Source of the DNA: Homarus americanus
Lineage: Eukaryota; Arthropoda; Malacostraca; Decapoda; Nephropidae
Length of the DNA: 64,000 nucleotides
Direction: 5' to 3'
Assembly: GCF_018991925.1 (NCBI RefSeq)
Contig: NW_024753828.1
Coordinates: 2,528,014 to 2,592,013 of the forward strand
The translations under genes and the position numbers were made by a program. Positions within the stretch are counted from its first letter, which is position 1; every line of letters starts with the position of its first letter. Positions 32,542 through 45,160 of the stretch are shown in pieces. Below the pieces are notes generated by a model. It was not told the DNA's origin and did not search any database. It saw only the letters and a list, made by a program, of their open reading frames with translations.

Positions 32542-33121
32542 TACAGAAAATGGGTATCCCTTTCGCTTGCAATACCGGTGATACAATTAAGATAATTAAC
32601 ATTAATAGTGTATGGTATTCTCTATGTGAAGCTCTTATACACATTGAGTGTGTCTTACCATTGTCATCGGCCCACTCGCCCATCGGGCGATCCCAGACCA
32701 GCAAAATAGTAAAATCTTGTCGCCCTTATGATATTTTGGTCGCCTCGGACGATCGGGTGTATATGAATTTCTACCCCTGCATTATAGCTGACACTGCCCA
32801 TCCTGTCCAGTGGTTAACTGTCTTGCTACCTGTTGTGGATTTGAGTCCCATTCTCATCAAAAGTGGTTTGTTTAGCTACACCACTAGACTTGTGGTATCA
32901 CTGTTTTCTGTATTGCAGTCATCATAATGGTCAGCTATTGCATGCATCATGGGGTCAAATTTGTTTTATCACTTCCAGTCCTAGTCTGAAAAAAAAATAA
33001 ATTCCGATTCATACATTTTATCAATCAATTCCAATTGAATTCATATTTTACCTCATGTCTGATTGCATGTACGGTAAGTTATTTTTTATGGTGCAGGATT
33101 AAACATTTATAGAGACAAGTA
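32542..33121. other. Spacer with a SINE-like fragment
   Basis: At 32802-32860 TCCAGTGGTTAACTGTCTTG and GTGGATTTGAGTCCC have A-box and B-box character about 35 bp apart, typical of a tRNA-derived SINE head. The rest shows no recognised gene; a 125-codon frame at 32550-32927 runs through the SINE-like part and is discounted. Confidence 0.4.
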
Positions 33122-34075
33122 CAGGCAACCCCCGCGATATGGAATCCCAGGTTAGGGAAATTCGCCTTTACGAAATTTTGAAATTATGACCAAAAAATTC
33201 ACGATACGAACAAAAAACTCGCCCTTGTGGAATTTGGGTAAATTTATAACATTTTCAAACAAAAATCGCGATATATAACAAAGATGTTCACTGAAATTAT
33301 AAAATTTATTTTGTGTGGATTCTTGGTGGTAGCTACAAGTCAGTTGGAGGGCCGCTCTCCTTCCCAGCAGCCACCACAACAATGGCTCTGCTCAGTTTAA
33401 ATTTTTCCCCAGCTTGTGTTCAGTTATGCATCTGTGTTCAGGACTGTGTTAGCCCTTATGGAATTATGGTTAATTTATTAAGATTTTCAAGAGAAAAATC
33501 TTGATATAGAACAAAAAATTCCACCGAAATTAAACAATTTATTTCTTGTGGAGTCTGATGGTAGTTACATGATGGCCGGTGGGCGGCTCACCTCTTCAGC
33601 TGATAGCAGCCACCACAACTATGGCGTTGCTCAGTTTGAATTCTTTCCCCAGCTTGTGTTCAATTATGCATCTGTGTTACTGTGTACCCCTATTGAAGAT
33701 GAGAGGAAAAAGACCAACAAGTTCAAGTGAAAGCAGTTGTGATAAAAGATTCCATAAAGGAATTATGTTGGACTATAAACATGACGTTTTAAGGAGGTAA
33801 CTCCCAGTGATTCCAATCGCACAACCTCACCTCACCACCTCCTGCAGCACTCGACATCCTTTCTGGCGAGTTAGATTCAAGTGTGTGCGTTTATTGTTAT
33901 GTTACATCATGATTGAATCATTTTATGTGTCTATTATCATTCATATATGTGCTTGTGTTACGTTTTTGGGTCACAAAAAATTTCCAAAAGAATGCATCTC
34001 AACTTATATAATGGGAATCAGTGGGAAAATGGTTTCGTGATATGGAAAGATTTTCAGGAAGGGGTACCCTACCAT
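33122..34075 (+). mobile_element. Degraded Tigger-like element, fam9, with an internal duplication
   Basis: The left end CAGGCAACCCCCGCGATATG follows TA. The block GGTAGCTACA...GCAGCCACCACAACAATGGC...CAGCTTGTGTTCAGTTATGC (33328-33430) recurs at 33560-33675 with changes. From ATG 33699 the frame gives MRGKRPTSSSESS and then KGIMLDYKHDVLRR, the N-terminal segment of Tigger transposases, and ends at 33799. The right end is not clear and was placed by estimate. Confidence 0.55.
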
Positions 34076-34986
34076 AACCCAGTGAATGTCTGTACTGTAG
34101 TTTACTGGGTGAGAGAGAGTAAATTAAGTTTTGAATACATACTTTTAGAGCTTTTAAATAAAATAATGCCACTAAGTGGGATTCCTAAAACTCCTTCTAC
34201 ACAGACAAAATACTCATATCCCGGACGATTGTTTACCATTTACAGTATTTATTTACATTTTTAAGCAACAATTTGGGTTGAGTAGAGATATGTGAAAACT
34301 GGTGGAGGGAGGGAAGTGTTACTGAGCTGCAAAACCTGGTTCCGGGTTCTCAAAAGTTTGTGTGTATTGCTTTCCTGTAATGGGATAGGTGAGAATGCAT
34401 CTTCTAAGCCAAAGGTTCTGAGAGTATAGAAGAATAAATAGTCCACTCGATGTTAAATTTTTTATCCTCTATGACTGTGGCATCGCCAAGCGGTTGGGGT
34501 GTAAAATACACATTAAGCCCATTGTGCGATGACACCAGATTATTAAATAAAAACAATACTGTATATATATACAGGTAGTAAGTAGGTTATTGGCATCCAA
34601 ATTTAGATATATATATAGAGATAATTTCTCAAAGCAACACATTGACTATATTGCAGTAAAAAGGAATTATTATATATATGCAAGACTTTTTAAGTCAAAT
34701 GCACTTGTCAGACCACATATCCTATGTGCACACTGTACTTATAGCACAATGTTTAAAATCCCATTATATCATAGCCTACAGTAAGTCCTTATGTACATCT
34801 AAAATCACTTAATTTAAGGGAAAGGAAGAAATAGAATGACAATACAGTAAATGAAAAGAAAAATGTCATCAGGCAAATAAAATACTGGAATTTAAAGTTT
34901 AATTAAGCATTAACGTGTCAGCAGATTTTCCCAAGTCGGACGTACTGTACGTATCCCGGGGACCTCATATATATACTGTGTATATA
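34076..34986. other. AT-rich stretch without a recognised gene
   Basis: It holds short TATA-rich runs (34558-34615). At 34478-34500 GGCATCGCCAAGCGGTTGGG resembles the A-box of a tRNA but has no B-box partner at the right distance. No gene is supported. Confidence 0.35.
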
Positions 34987-35247
34987 CAGGGTATGTACGG
35001 CCTACTCGACTTACGACCACCCGGACATACAACCGCCCCAGTTCTACCCAAATTTTTTTCAAATTACGTATTTTCAAGTCATTACGTTAGTGATTGTGCT
35101 GTGTACTGACAAAATTTTTGCTTGTAATTCCCTTTAAAATGGCTGGCAAGCTTAAAAGTGGGAGTTTTGTGGTGCTGAGAAGAAAAAGACATCCATTTTA
35201 GATTTTCTATGTATTATCTTCGCATTTTCGACTTACGACCAATTCGA
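34987..35247 (+). mobile_element. fam4 element, copy truncated by a fam1 insertion
   Basis: It begins CAGGGTATGTACGGCCTACT after TA, then runs through the fam4 interior in the opposite orientation to the 6.9-8.3 kb cluster. The frame MAGKLKSGSFVVLRRKRH is on the plus strand. It stops in TTCGACTTACGACCAATTCG where the next fam1 element starts. Confidence 0.75.
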
Positions 35248-36063
35248 CAGTGGTCCCTCGGTTAACTAAATTTCGGTTAACAAATTACCTTCCATACGAA
35301 TCTTCAATTCGGTTAACGAACAAAACTTTGATTAACAAATTCCTTACGAACATCTCGTTTTGTTGTGAGCATCATCTGATTAGCTGATGGGCTAGTCTGC
35401 CAATTCAGTAATCTGGTCTGTGTTTACATTCGTTTCCAGTGGAGTAAATATCAATAAATTTGTGCTCTAATATTTTTGCATTTTTTATATTAAAATTATT
35501 AGTAATTTTAACATTTATTTAATATATTTTTATGTGCCTATCATCAGCTTGACTCAGCCACCAGGCGTCAATCTGGCTTTGTTGACAGTGGAGTGAACAT
35601 CTATTTTGTTTGTGTCTTAAATATTTTTTCATTTTTACATTGAAATTATTGGTCATTCTGAAATTTAGTTAGCATATTGATAATATATAGCACACTGCAG
35701 TGTTGATTTAAATAAAATAATCATGAATTACACCTAGTGAACTTAAAATTTTGTTGGTGAAATGACGGCATCAAGCATGAGTCCACTGAAAGGTGATTTC
35801 TCCTCCATCCCCACTTCCTTCTCTTCTCCCTTCTCCTCCACCCCCACTTCTATTCCCATCATCATCATCAACCAGGAACCTTCTACATACACACCTCAAA
35901 GTAAGTGTACTTTACTGCATATTTTTTTTTTTTACAATGTATGTATTTTTCGGTGAGCTGGAACCAATTACCCAATATTCCATTGAAACAATGGATTCGG
36001 TTAACAAAATTTGCCATAAACGAACGACCTTCTGGAGCGAATTGTGTTCGTTAACCGAGGGAC
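35248..36063 (+). mobile_element. Tigger/pogo-like element, fam1, copy 5, fused to copy 6
   Basis: The left end CAGTGGTCCCTCGGTTAAC is complete, although the flanking dinucleotide is GA rather than TA. The right end stops at ...CGTTAACCGAGGGAC, without CACTG. The mirror-image end of copy 6 begins at the next base. The last 260 bp carry the family 3' block (TCCACCCCCACTTCTATTCC, CATCATCATCAACC). Confidence 0.85.
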
Positions 36064-37900
36064 GGTCCCTCGGTTAACGAAGACAATTTGTTCCACAAAG
36101 TTGTTCGTTAACCAAAAATTTCGTTAACCGAATCTATTATTTCAATGGGATATTGGGTAATTGGTTCCAGCTCACAGAAAAGTACATACAAAGTATAAAC
36201 AAAATGCAGTACAATACACTTACTTTGAGGTGTGTATGTAGAATGTTGCTGGTTGATGATGATGATGGGAATAGAAGTGGGGGTGGAGGAGAAGGGAGAA
36301 GAGAAGCGAGAAGAGAAGCATTTTAATGCTTCTTGGAAGGTGAGTAACCTTCCATAATAATGTGAGGAACCTCTGGGCTGACAGATTCTCTAACATGAAA
36401 ATCCTCTCTCCTTTTTGAAGAGGAACACTGAGGGGAAGCATCTTTCTCACGCTGCCTTTTAGAGAAGAAGCTGTCAAGTGTTGGTTGTGTGGCATTTCTC
36501 CTGATCATTAGCTGGTTCTTGAAGGAGACCACTTTGTCCTCCACGACACACAATATCGGTTCTGTTGTTTCCACATCAGGGTGCCTTGAAGCCAGTTTCC
36601 TAAACATCTCCCAGTAGTGAACAACATTTTTTAAGTCTTCTGAAGAAGACATATGGTCATCACTTCCTTTTCCTCCTCATCACTGTCTGTTTCTAACATC
36701 TCATCCAGTTGTTTCAAATCATAAGGAGAAAGTTCCTGCTCATGAGACATCACAAGCTCTTCCACATCATCCTCCTCCACTTCGAATCCCATTGAATGAC
36801 CAATGGACACAATCTCCTTGTCCAACTCACTTTCTTCCTCAAATCCCTCAAAATCATGGACTGCTGATGCCCACAGTGCTTTTCATGCAGAATTCAGGCA
36901 TCGAATAGAAACTTCTTGCCATGCTAACACGATCAATTTTACATCCTCCAGGATGTTGTATTGCGTCTTCCAGAACTGTGCCAGTGATAGATCAGGATCA
37001 GTGGTAGTTGCCTGATGACACCTTCTGAACATCATCTTCATGTACAGCTTCTTGAAGTTGCTGATTACTTTTTGGTCCATTGGCTGCATAATTGATGTAG
37101 TGTTTAGAGGCAAAAACAAAACTTTGACAAAGTCAAATCGAGCCTCCAAAGTGCTGGCAAGTTCGGGGTCATGACCAGGGGCATTATCCAGAAGGAGAAG
37201 AGCCTTTAGAGGTAGTTTATTGGTGGTGAGGTAACTTCACAGAAGGGAAAAACACCTCAACTGCCCATTCATTAAAGAGCTGTCTTGTTACCCATGCCTT
37301 ACGGTTTGACTTACAATAAACCCCAAGTTGTCCTCTTACCACCTTTTGTTGCTTGAACACCCTGGGATTCTCAAAGTGGTATACGAGCATTGGCTTCAGT
37401 CTGAAATCCCCTGAAACATTGGCACCAAGCAATAGGGTGAGACGGTCCTTCATGGGTTTATGCCCCAATAAAGTAACTTCTTCTCTTGTGATGAATGTCC
37501 TATTGGGCATTTTCTTCCAGAACAGCCCAGTTTCATCCAAATTAAAAACTTGCTGTGGAAGATAATCCTCTTCATCCATCAGTTTCTTGAACTCTACCAC
37601 AAATTTTCAGCTCCTTTATCCGCACTGGCAGCTTCACCATACCTAATAACACTATAAATGGCAGTTCTTTTCTTAAACTTATCGAACCAGCCCTTGCTGG
37701 CCCTAAACTCATCAAACAGTTTCAGAAGAACTGCTGTATGTATCTGTTATGACAGTTGATTTTTGCTGGAAGAGTCCACCATCATGGTCCCTGTTGTGCA
37801 ACAGCGATGTCGCCGCTGAGGAGTTGCCCATAACTTGGCCAGCACCACCAGTTTCCGCATCATAAAGGCCCTGGGGGCTTCAGGAAGTTGGAAACTGCCG
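36064..37900 (-). mobile_element. Tigger/pogo-like element, fam1, copy 6, with transposase
   Basis: It starts GGTCCCTCGGTTAACG directly against the mirror-image end of copy 5, then the family 3' block, then the transposase on the minus strand. The other terminus was not found. Recognisable sequence fades near 37770, so the end given is an estimate and this copy is truncated. Confidence 0.8.
36323..37765 (-). pseudogene. Tigger-type transposase, truncated and frameshifted
   Basis: Reading leftwards, 37765-37610 gives LFDEFRASKGWFDKFKKRTA and YGEAASADKG, the second DNA-binding (CENP-B-like) segment. After a frameshift near 37605, the frame 37600-37217 holds FNLDETGLFWKKMPNRTF (first catalytic Asp) and KDRLTLLLGANVSGDF. 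After another frameshift near 37225 come ALLLLDNAPGHDPELAS (second Asp) and FLPLNTTSIMQPMDQKV (third Asp). A TGA interrupts LNSA*KALWASAV near 36887. An acidic region and a last frame (36652-36323) ending near TQPTLDSFFSKRQREKDASP close it. The first N-terminal helix-turn-helix is missing, though the smaller fam1 copies retain it. All three catalytic positions survive, so decay is fairly recent. It would cut and paste fam1 elements at TA. Confidence 0.93.
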
Positions 37901-39054
37901 TGTCAGAAAATGGGTCGATAAAGTTTTTTTAATGGGAAGTGCGGAGGAGGAAATTGGTGGAAGCGGTTTAAGTCAGGAAGTGGGCGAGTCTCTTCGTAGT
38001 ATGTTAACAAACTATCTCACTTTTCGCAAAAGCTTTTTTTTTTTTTTGTAAAGTAGCGTAATCCTATTTGCTCCGAAGTTACGGACATATTGAGAGAAGG
38101 CGAACAATGATTCGTATTAAAAACAGTATAATGTAAAGGTAGATGCCAGAAGGAAGGGGAAGACCGAGGACTGTACAGTATACTGTACAGTAGATGGGGT
38201 GAGGAAAGTACTCCATGAACTACAGGTACAACTGAGGGGGTAGTCATCCAGGAAACAGCTGGTAGCGTGAAAGACAGATGATGGAGTCTGTATTTCCACT
38301 TGAATTTGGTCTTCCTGAGTGTGTGTGTGTGTGCGCGCGCAATAATTAACATTAATGAAAGAACAGGCAGCCAAAGGGTGTGTGTGAGTATTGCCATTAA
38401 TAGTCTTTTATCGAGACTGACATTTTCGCAGTCAATATACACAAAATATTTTTTAGTCTTATCACTAGAAAGATAGATGGTGGGGCGGGGGGGGGGGTGA
38501 TGTGCAGTGCTTCCTGTCCTCTGGGAAGGGAATCTGTCGTCGTCACTGCATGTTGCCGTGTGGACATAACCAGCAGCGTGAGGAACATACAGTACAGAGT
38601 AAGGTCTACAGTAAACTCGAGTAATGCCGAATTTGTGAGGAAGTAAATTGTTCGTGGTTAAATCCGAGCTTACCCTTGTACCCGCAGATGAAGGTCTTCA
38701 GAGTGGCGTGTAGAAGTGTAGCTTTAAATTTAGAAAATTACTTTGACTTGCAAATCTATGCAGATCTCTTTAAGGTCACTCACTGTAGTGTTAGACTTGC
38801 AGGAATTCTTTGTGCACGTTTTTCCCCGTTGTTTATTCCGTGTAATTAACCATTGTTACTTAGTGGCTCAAATTCTGAGATATGATACATTGTTTTATTA
38901 TGTAAGAGGCCTCTATGTTAATTTATACAGGTGAAAAGTAATTGGAGGTTAGCCACTGTATATATCCAGGAGATAATGTACTCGCATTTTTATATAAGAT
39001 AAAGTGAAGGAGTTTCTCATTTTACGTTGTCAAGGTTAAGTAAAAAAATATAAT
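37901..39054. other. Spacer with a GT/GC microsatellite
   Basis: Contains GTGTGTGTGTGTGCGCGCGC at 38320-38340 and a poly-G run at 38487-38498. A TACAG/TACTG cluster with two ladders out of phase is at 38173-38194. No gene is recognised. Confidence 0.4.
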
Positions 39055-39440
39055 TTTTTTTTTATGGGAATTAGCCCACCCGGGCACAGGTAGAACGACC
39101 CACAACGGGGCCTAGTGGGCGAAAAAATAAGAACAGAAATTAAAAATAGAGAAGAAGGTTAATCTACACCACGAAGATGCCGGAAAACCATCTTTTTAAA
39201 GTGAGGCAGATTGTATAAGTATGGAAACACAGAAGAAGGCAGAGCATTCCACAGTTTGGCTGTGTGAGGAAAGAAGGATGTACTTAGGTACTATAACGGG
39301 TTATTCTAGTGTGACCGACATCTACAGAGAAACGGTGGGCACACCTGGCAAGACGTGTGTTACAAGCCCACGGCCTTGCCGGCGGTACACAGGATGCCAA
39401 ATCTACCGAACTTTAAGGTCGTGACTTCATGGTGGTAAGT
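39055..39440 (+). repeat. Dispersed repeat related to 25425-25520
   Basis: TATGGGAATTAGCCCACCCG...ACAACGGGGCCTAGTGGGCGAAAAAATAAG matches the block at 25460-25520. It continues AGGCAGAGCATTCCACAGTT...TGAGGAAAGAAGGATG. This has the look of a retroelement tail, but I cannot assign a family; its 67-codon frame has no recognised domain. Confidence 0.6.
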
Positions 39441-41264
<1,824 letters not shown>

Positions 41265-41958
41265 TTATCAGCCTTCAGTCCATCATTCAGTATCAGCCTA
41301 CAGCCCATCATTCAGTATCAGCCTACAACCCATCATTCAGTATCAGCCTACAGCCCAACATTCAGTATCAGCCTACAGCCCATCATTCAGTATCAGCCTA
41401 CAGTCCATCATTCAGTATCAGCCTACAGTCCATCATTCAGTATCAGCCTACAGCCCATCATTCAGTATCAGCCTACAGCCATCATTCAGTATCAGCCTAC
41501 AGCCCATCATTCAGTATCAGCCTACGTATCATTCAGTATCAGCCTACAGCCCATCATTCAGTATCAGCCTACAGCCCATCATTCGAGTATCAGCCTACAG
41601 CCCATCATTCAGTATCAGCCTACAGCCCATCATTCAGTATCAGCCTACAGCCCATCATTCAGTATCAGCCTACAGCCATCATTCGGTATCAGCCTTCAGT
41701 TCAGTATCAGCCTACAGCCCATCATTCTGTATCAGCCTACAGTCCATCATTCAGTATCAGCCTTCAATCCATCATTCAGTATCAGCCTACAGTCCATCAT
41801 TCATCAGCCTACAGCCCATCATTCAGTATCAGCCTACAGCCCATCATTCAGTATCAGCCTACAGCCCATCATTCAGTATCAGCCTACAGCCCATCATTCA
41901 GTATCAGCCTACAGCCCATCATTCAGTATCAGCCTACAGTCCATCATTCAGTGTTTCC
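41265..41958. repeat. 25-bp minisatellite
   Basis: About 27 head-to-tail copies of a unit containing CAGCCTACAGCCCATCATTC then AGTAT, with single-base variants (CAGTCC, CAACCC) and a few shortened units. Because 25 leaves remainder 1 on division by 3 and no frame holds a stop, a 258-codon open frame (41201-41977) runs through it. That frame is an artefact of the repeat. Confidence 0.95.
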
Positions 41959-43850
41959 CTTCCCCGTCTTCCATTAGTATTCCACACGATTCAGTCTTCA
42001 TTCTTCACTTAATAACAGGGTAATGAAAGTATGAAGCCTTGCAGCACCAGTACGGCAACACTTCCTGTACTGTACTGGTATAGATCAAGCTTGTTTCCAT
42101 GTTGCCAGTGTCGTCTGGGAAGATTTATATGTTGTAGTACACTCAATAATTGAATAGTACAGACGTCTTATATACCAATTTAGGGTTTAAGCTGTTAAGT
42201 CTCATCTACTGTAAATCGATGTATAAATTAAATGGAAAAATGTGATGGATGTGTACCGGTTATGTGTAATGTTTTTTTTAAGTAGGCTATATGTTGAAAT
42301 GTAGTAGAATATTTTCTTAATTATTTATACGTTTAAAAACATAATGTTTATTAAATGGATCTGATTTTTAAGAACAATGTGAATTTTTCTAACCCTGGAA
42401 ACTTCAGAGCATCGCCGATCTCTCTCTCTCTCTGTTACACCATTCAATATCAATGAGAAATCATTATTCACTGTACAGTACTGGGGGCAGGTGATAGACA
42501 CAGTGTGTATAATAGTGGTGTATATTGTGACGTGACGTAATAACACCAGGTTATGTGCGACTCACCGGCCTTACTATTATTAGCATGACGGTACAGTAGA
42601 TGACTAGATTGTGCAGTAATAACCAGTTACTATGTATCGCTCTGAAATTTTATAGTTGAGAGATTCAATTAAGAGAGCGTCCCTCTTTGATATACAGTAC
42701 AGGGAACCTTCCAGACAGGTCGCAATCAACTGTTTGTCTTTTACGCAACAAAATAAAGTTTATGAACTTAAACGCTCCTGGGATTGTTATTAAGAAGGTT
42801 AGATCCATAAGATTAAACTAGTTACCGACAAAATCAGTCAGGATTCCAAAGATTTCGCTGAAGACTCTAGTTGTGACTACGTCTCTTGTGCGGTTTTATT
42901 CAGCCTCTCTGCGGCAGAAAGTTAAGGTAATAGAAATAAATTTATACAGGTCCAACTTACGATGCGAGGCTCAGTTTAATCGTTGACATTCATTTACATG
43001 TCTTGTATGGTCACTTAGAGTACAGCTACTGTATAGAATCTAATATCTAATAAACGATTTTGACGTTTGTAACCAAGTTTTCTCTCTTAACATGATCCTT
43101 AAAACATTTAACTGCGGTATAGTACATCACCGTTGTCTGCTCTCTGGTTTAGCCCCGGCAAACTGTTCTAACTGACCGGGTTGTGGTAGAGGAAATAGGG
43201 ATTACCAAGATTGGACACGATTAAAAACTAAACCTAATGTTAGCGGGACCCCCCCCCCCAGGTAGCGTTAGGGGTGTATAATCATCAGGTGAAATACAGT
43301 ATGCTGGGTTGTCTAATATCCAGGTGATCCCGATGCCTAGCCAGCTGATGTACCGAGAGCTGCTATGTTGTACATTCGTGATAAAGCTTGATGTTTAATT
43401 ACTTGTTTTCCAGATGCAAGCTTTGAAGACTCCTGTGAACGTTCGGACGGTTTTAGTAAGGCGTCTACGTAAGGCTGGGAGGCGTGGGTGTGTGTGCTCT
43501 AGTGGTTCACTTGATGCACGGTCCAGATCGGACATTGTGTAGACCCTCTGTATTGATTTCCTCAAGAGACTGTCAGTTTAACAATCTCGCCCTAATTTAA
43601 ATTTTCTAATAAATCTATTTTTAAATATTGATCGGTGACTTAGTAGAACACAGTAATCCAGACGGTTACCAGATTATAGACAGGTACCGGACACTGTTAA
43701 ACTAAACTCTATGTATTGTGACGTCCTAAGACGTAACAACAAACATATAAAGTTGGAATAAATACGCATTGACTTCCTTTGGACAGAATGTGTTGCAGAT
43801 GTCGGTCCAGCGTCGACGGGCTATATTCTCCCTTGTCAGTTGACATGTAT
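41959..43850. other. Non-coding stretch
   Basis: Contains a short (TC)n at 42418-42433, a poly-C run at 43250-43259 and TACTG/TACAG ladders at 42067-42078 and 42474-42484. No gene is supported. Confidence 0.4.
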
Positions 43851-43979
43851 TGGCGAGCCCTCCAAGGGTCCTTCACGTAGTTCTTCCCGACAGCGAGTGC
43901 CCCTGGAGTCTCTAGTCACAATTCTGCACATGGGCGGCACAGATAAGATGGTCGTTTATGCACTGGGATCTAGGCAGCA

Positions 43980-45110
43980 GTGCAATCCGGTCCTGTCTGT
44001 GCGACTGAGCAGCCCTTTCGAGGAACCACTCTGCTCACCCCATCTGGGGAGGGGGCTAGAAAAGGTGCCCTAAACATAGCCTACCTAAAGAACCACCCTG
44101 ACTGGGCAACCGCACCAGTAAGGTCATCCTTATGCGGTCGAAAACACAATTATATTCACAGATCAAAACAAAAACAAACTATACAACCTCTGATGGTCAC
44201 TGGATGGAATGTCAGGACCCTTCTGAATACTGGCACAAATGCACATCCTGAAAGAAGAACTGCCCTTGTGGCAAAAGAGCTGGCTAGGTATATCGACATA
44301 GCAGCCATTAGTAAGTCCCGGCTTCGAACGAGGGTCGACTCACAGAACGGGGGTCTGGCTATACCTTCTGGAAGAGTAAGCCTGCAGCGGAGAGAAACCG
44401 CACTTATAGAATTGGCTTTGCCCTCCGCCAACGCATCCTACACGGGCTAACAAATGCCTGTTGGGATCAACAAGCGCCTCATCACGCTCAGAGTCCTACT
44501 GAATCACTCACGTCATGCCTTTTTCATCAGTGCATACGCCCCAACACTGAATGCAGAGGATGATATAAAGGAGGCGTCTTACGCCGACCTTGACAGAGTG
44601 CTAACCTACATCCCCAGAGAAGATAAGGTGCTCCTTGGTGACTTCAATGCCAGAGTTGGTAGAGATGCTGACATTTGGCAGGGAATCCTAGGGAGAAATG
44701 GACTTGGCAAGTGTAATCCCAATGGCCTACTCCTCCTCAGCAAGTGTGATGCACACAGGCCGACAAGTTCAATGGTAGGTGGCAACACCCACGATCCAAA
44801 CACTGGCATCTCATTGACTACATCATTGTCAGAGAAAGAGATTGCTTTGATGTCCTCATCACCCGAGCAATGTGTGGCTCAGACCACTGCAACACTAATC
44901 ATCAGCTCATCAGAGCCAAGCTCTCACTTCACGTCGTCCCAGAACAGCGAAGGCAACAAGCCCCCAGAAGAGGTTTTAACACTACGTGTCTGGAAGATCC
45001 AGCAGTAGCACATGATTTCAGAGCAGCTCGAACATGGGCTGATAAACAACCCAACAACAAACAACCCAAATCCCAGTGCCGAATGGAGTATTCTCGACAC
45101 TGTCATGACA
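43980..45110 (+). pseudogene. LINE endonuclease domain, frameshifted
   Basis: An apurinic/apyrimidinic-type endonuclease nicks target DNA to prime reverse transcription. The first frame gives TGWNVRTLLNTG and ERRTALVAKELARYIDIAAI. The second frame (44454-45008) gives NKRLITLRVLLNHS, AYAPTLNAEDDIKEA and VLLGDFNARVGRD, which includes the catalytic GDFNAR motif. A third frame (from 44870) gives MCGSDHCNTNHQLIRAKL, the SDH motif. Each shift in frame is a lesion, and the stretch between GDFNAR and SDH has lost at least one base. All the motifs are recognisable, but no uninterrupted protein is possible. Confidence 0.9.
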
Positions 45111-45160
45111 AAAACCTGCAGAGACCCTCGGCCAGGTAAAAAGAATATTCCAGGACTGGT

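Noticed and set aside
32550..32927. 125-codon plus-strand open frame
   Set aside because: It runs through a SINE-like head, has no recognisable domain and no splice context.
34478..34500. tRNA Leu/Ser-like A-box GGCATCGCCAAGCGGTTGGG
   Set aside because: No B-box at the expected spacing and no foldable arms.
43414..43468. Possible exon after CTTGTTTTCCAG, with ATG and a donor CTAC|gtaagg
   Set aside because: The frame also reads on past the donor to a stop, its phase does not fit the kinase exon at 50726, and no protein family is recognisable.
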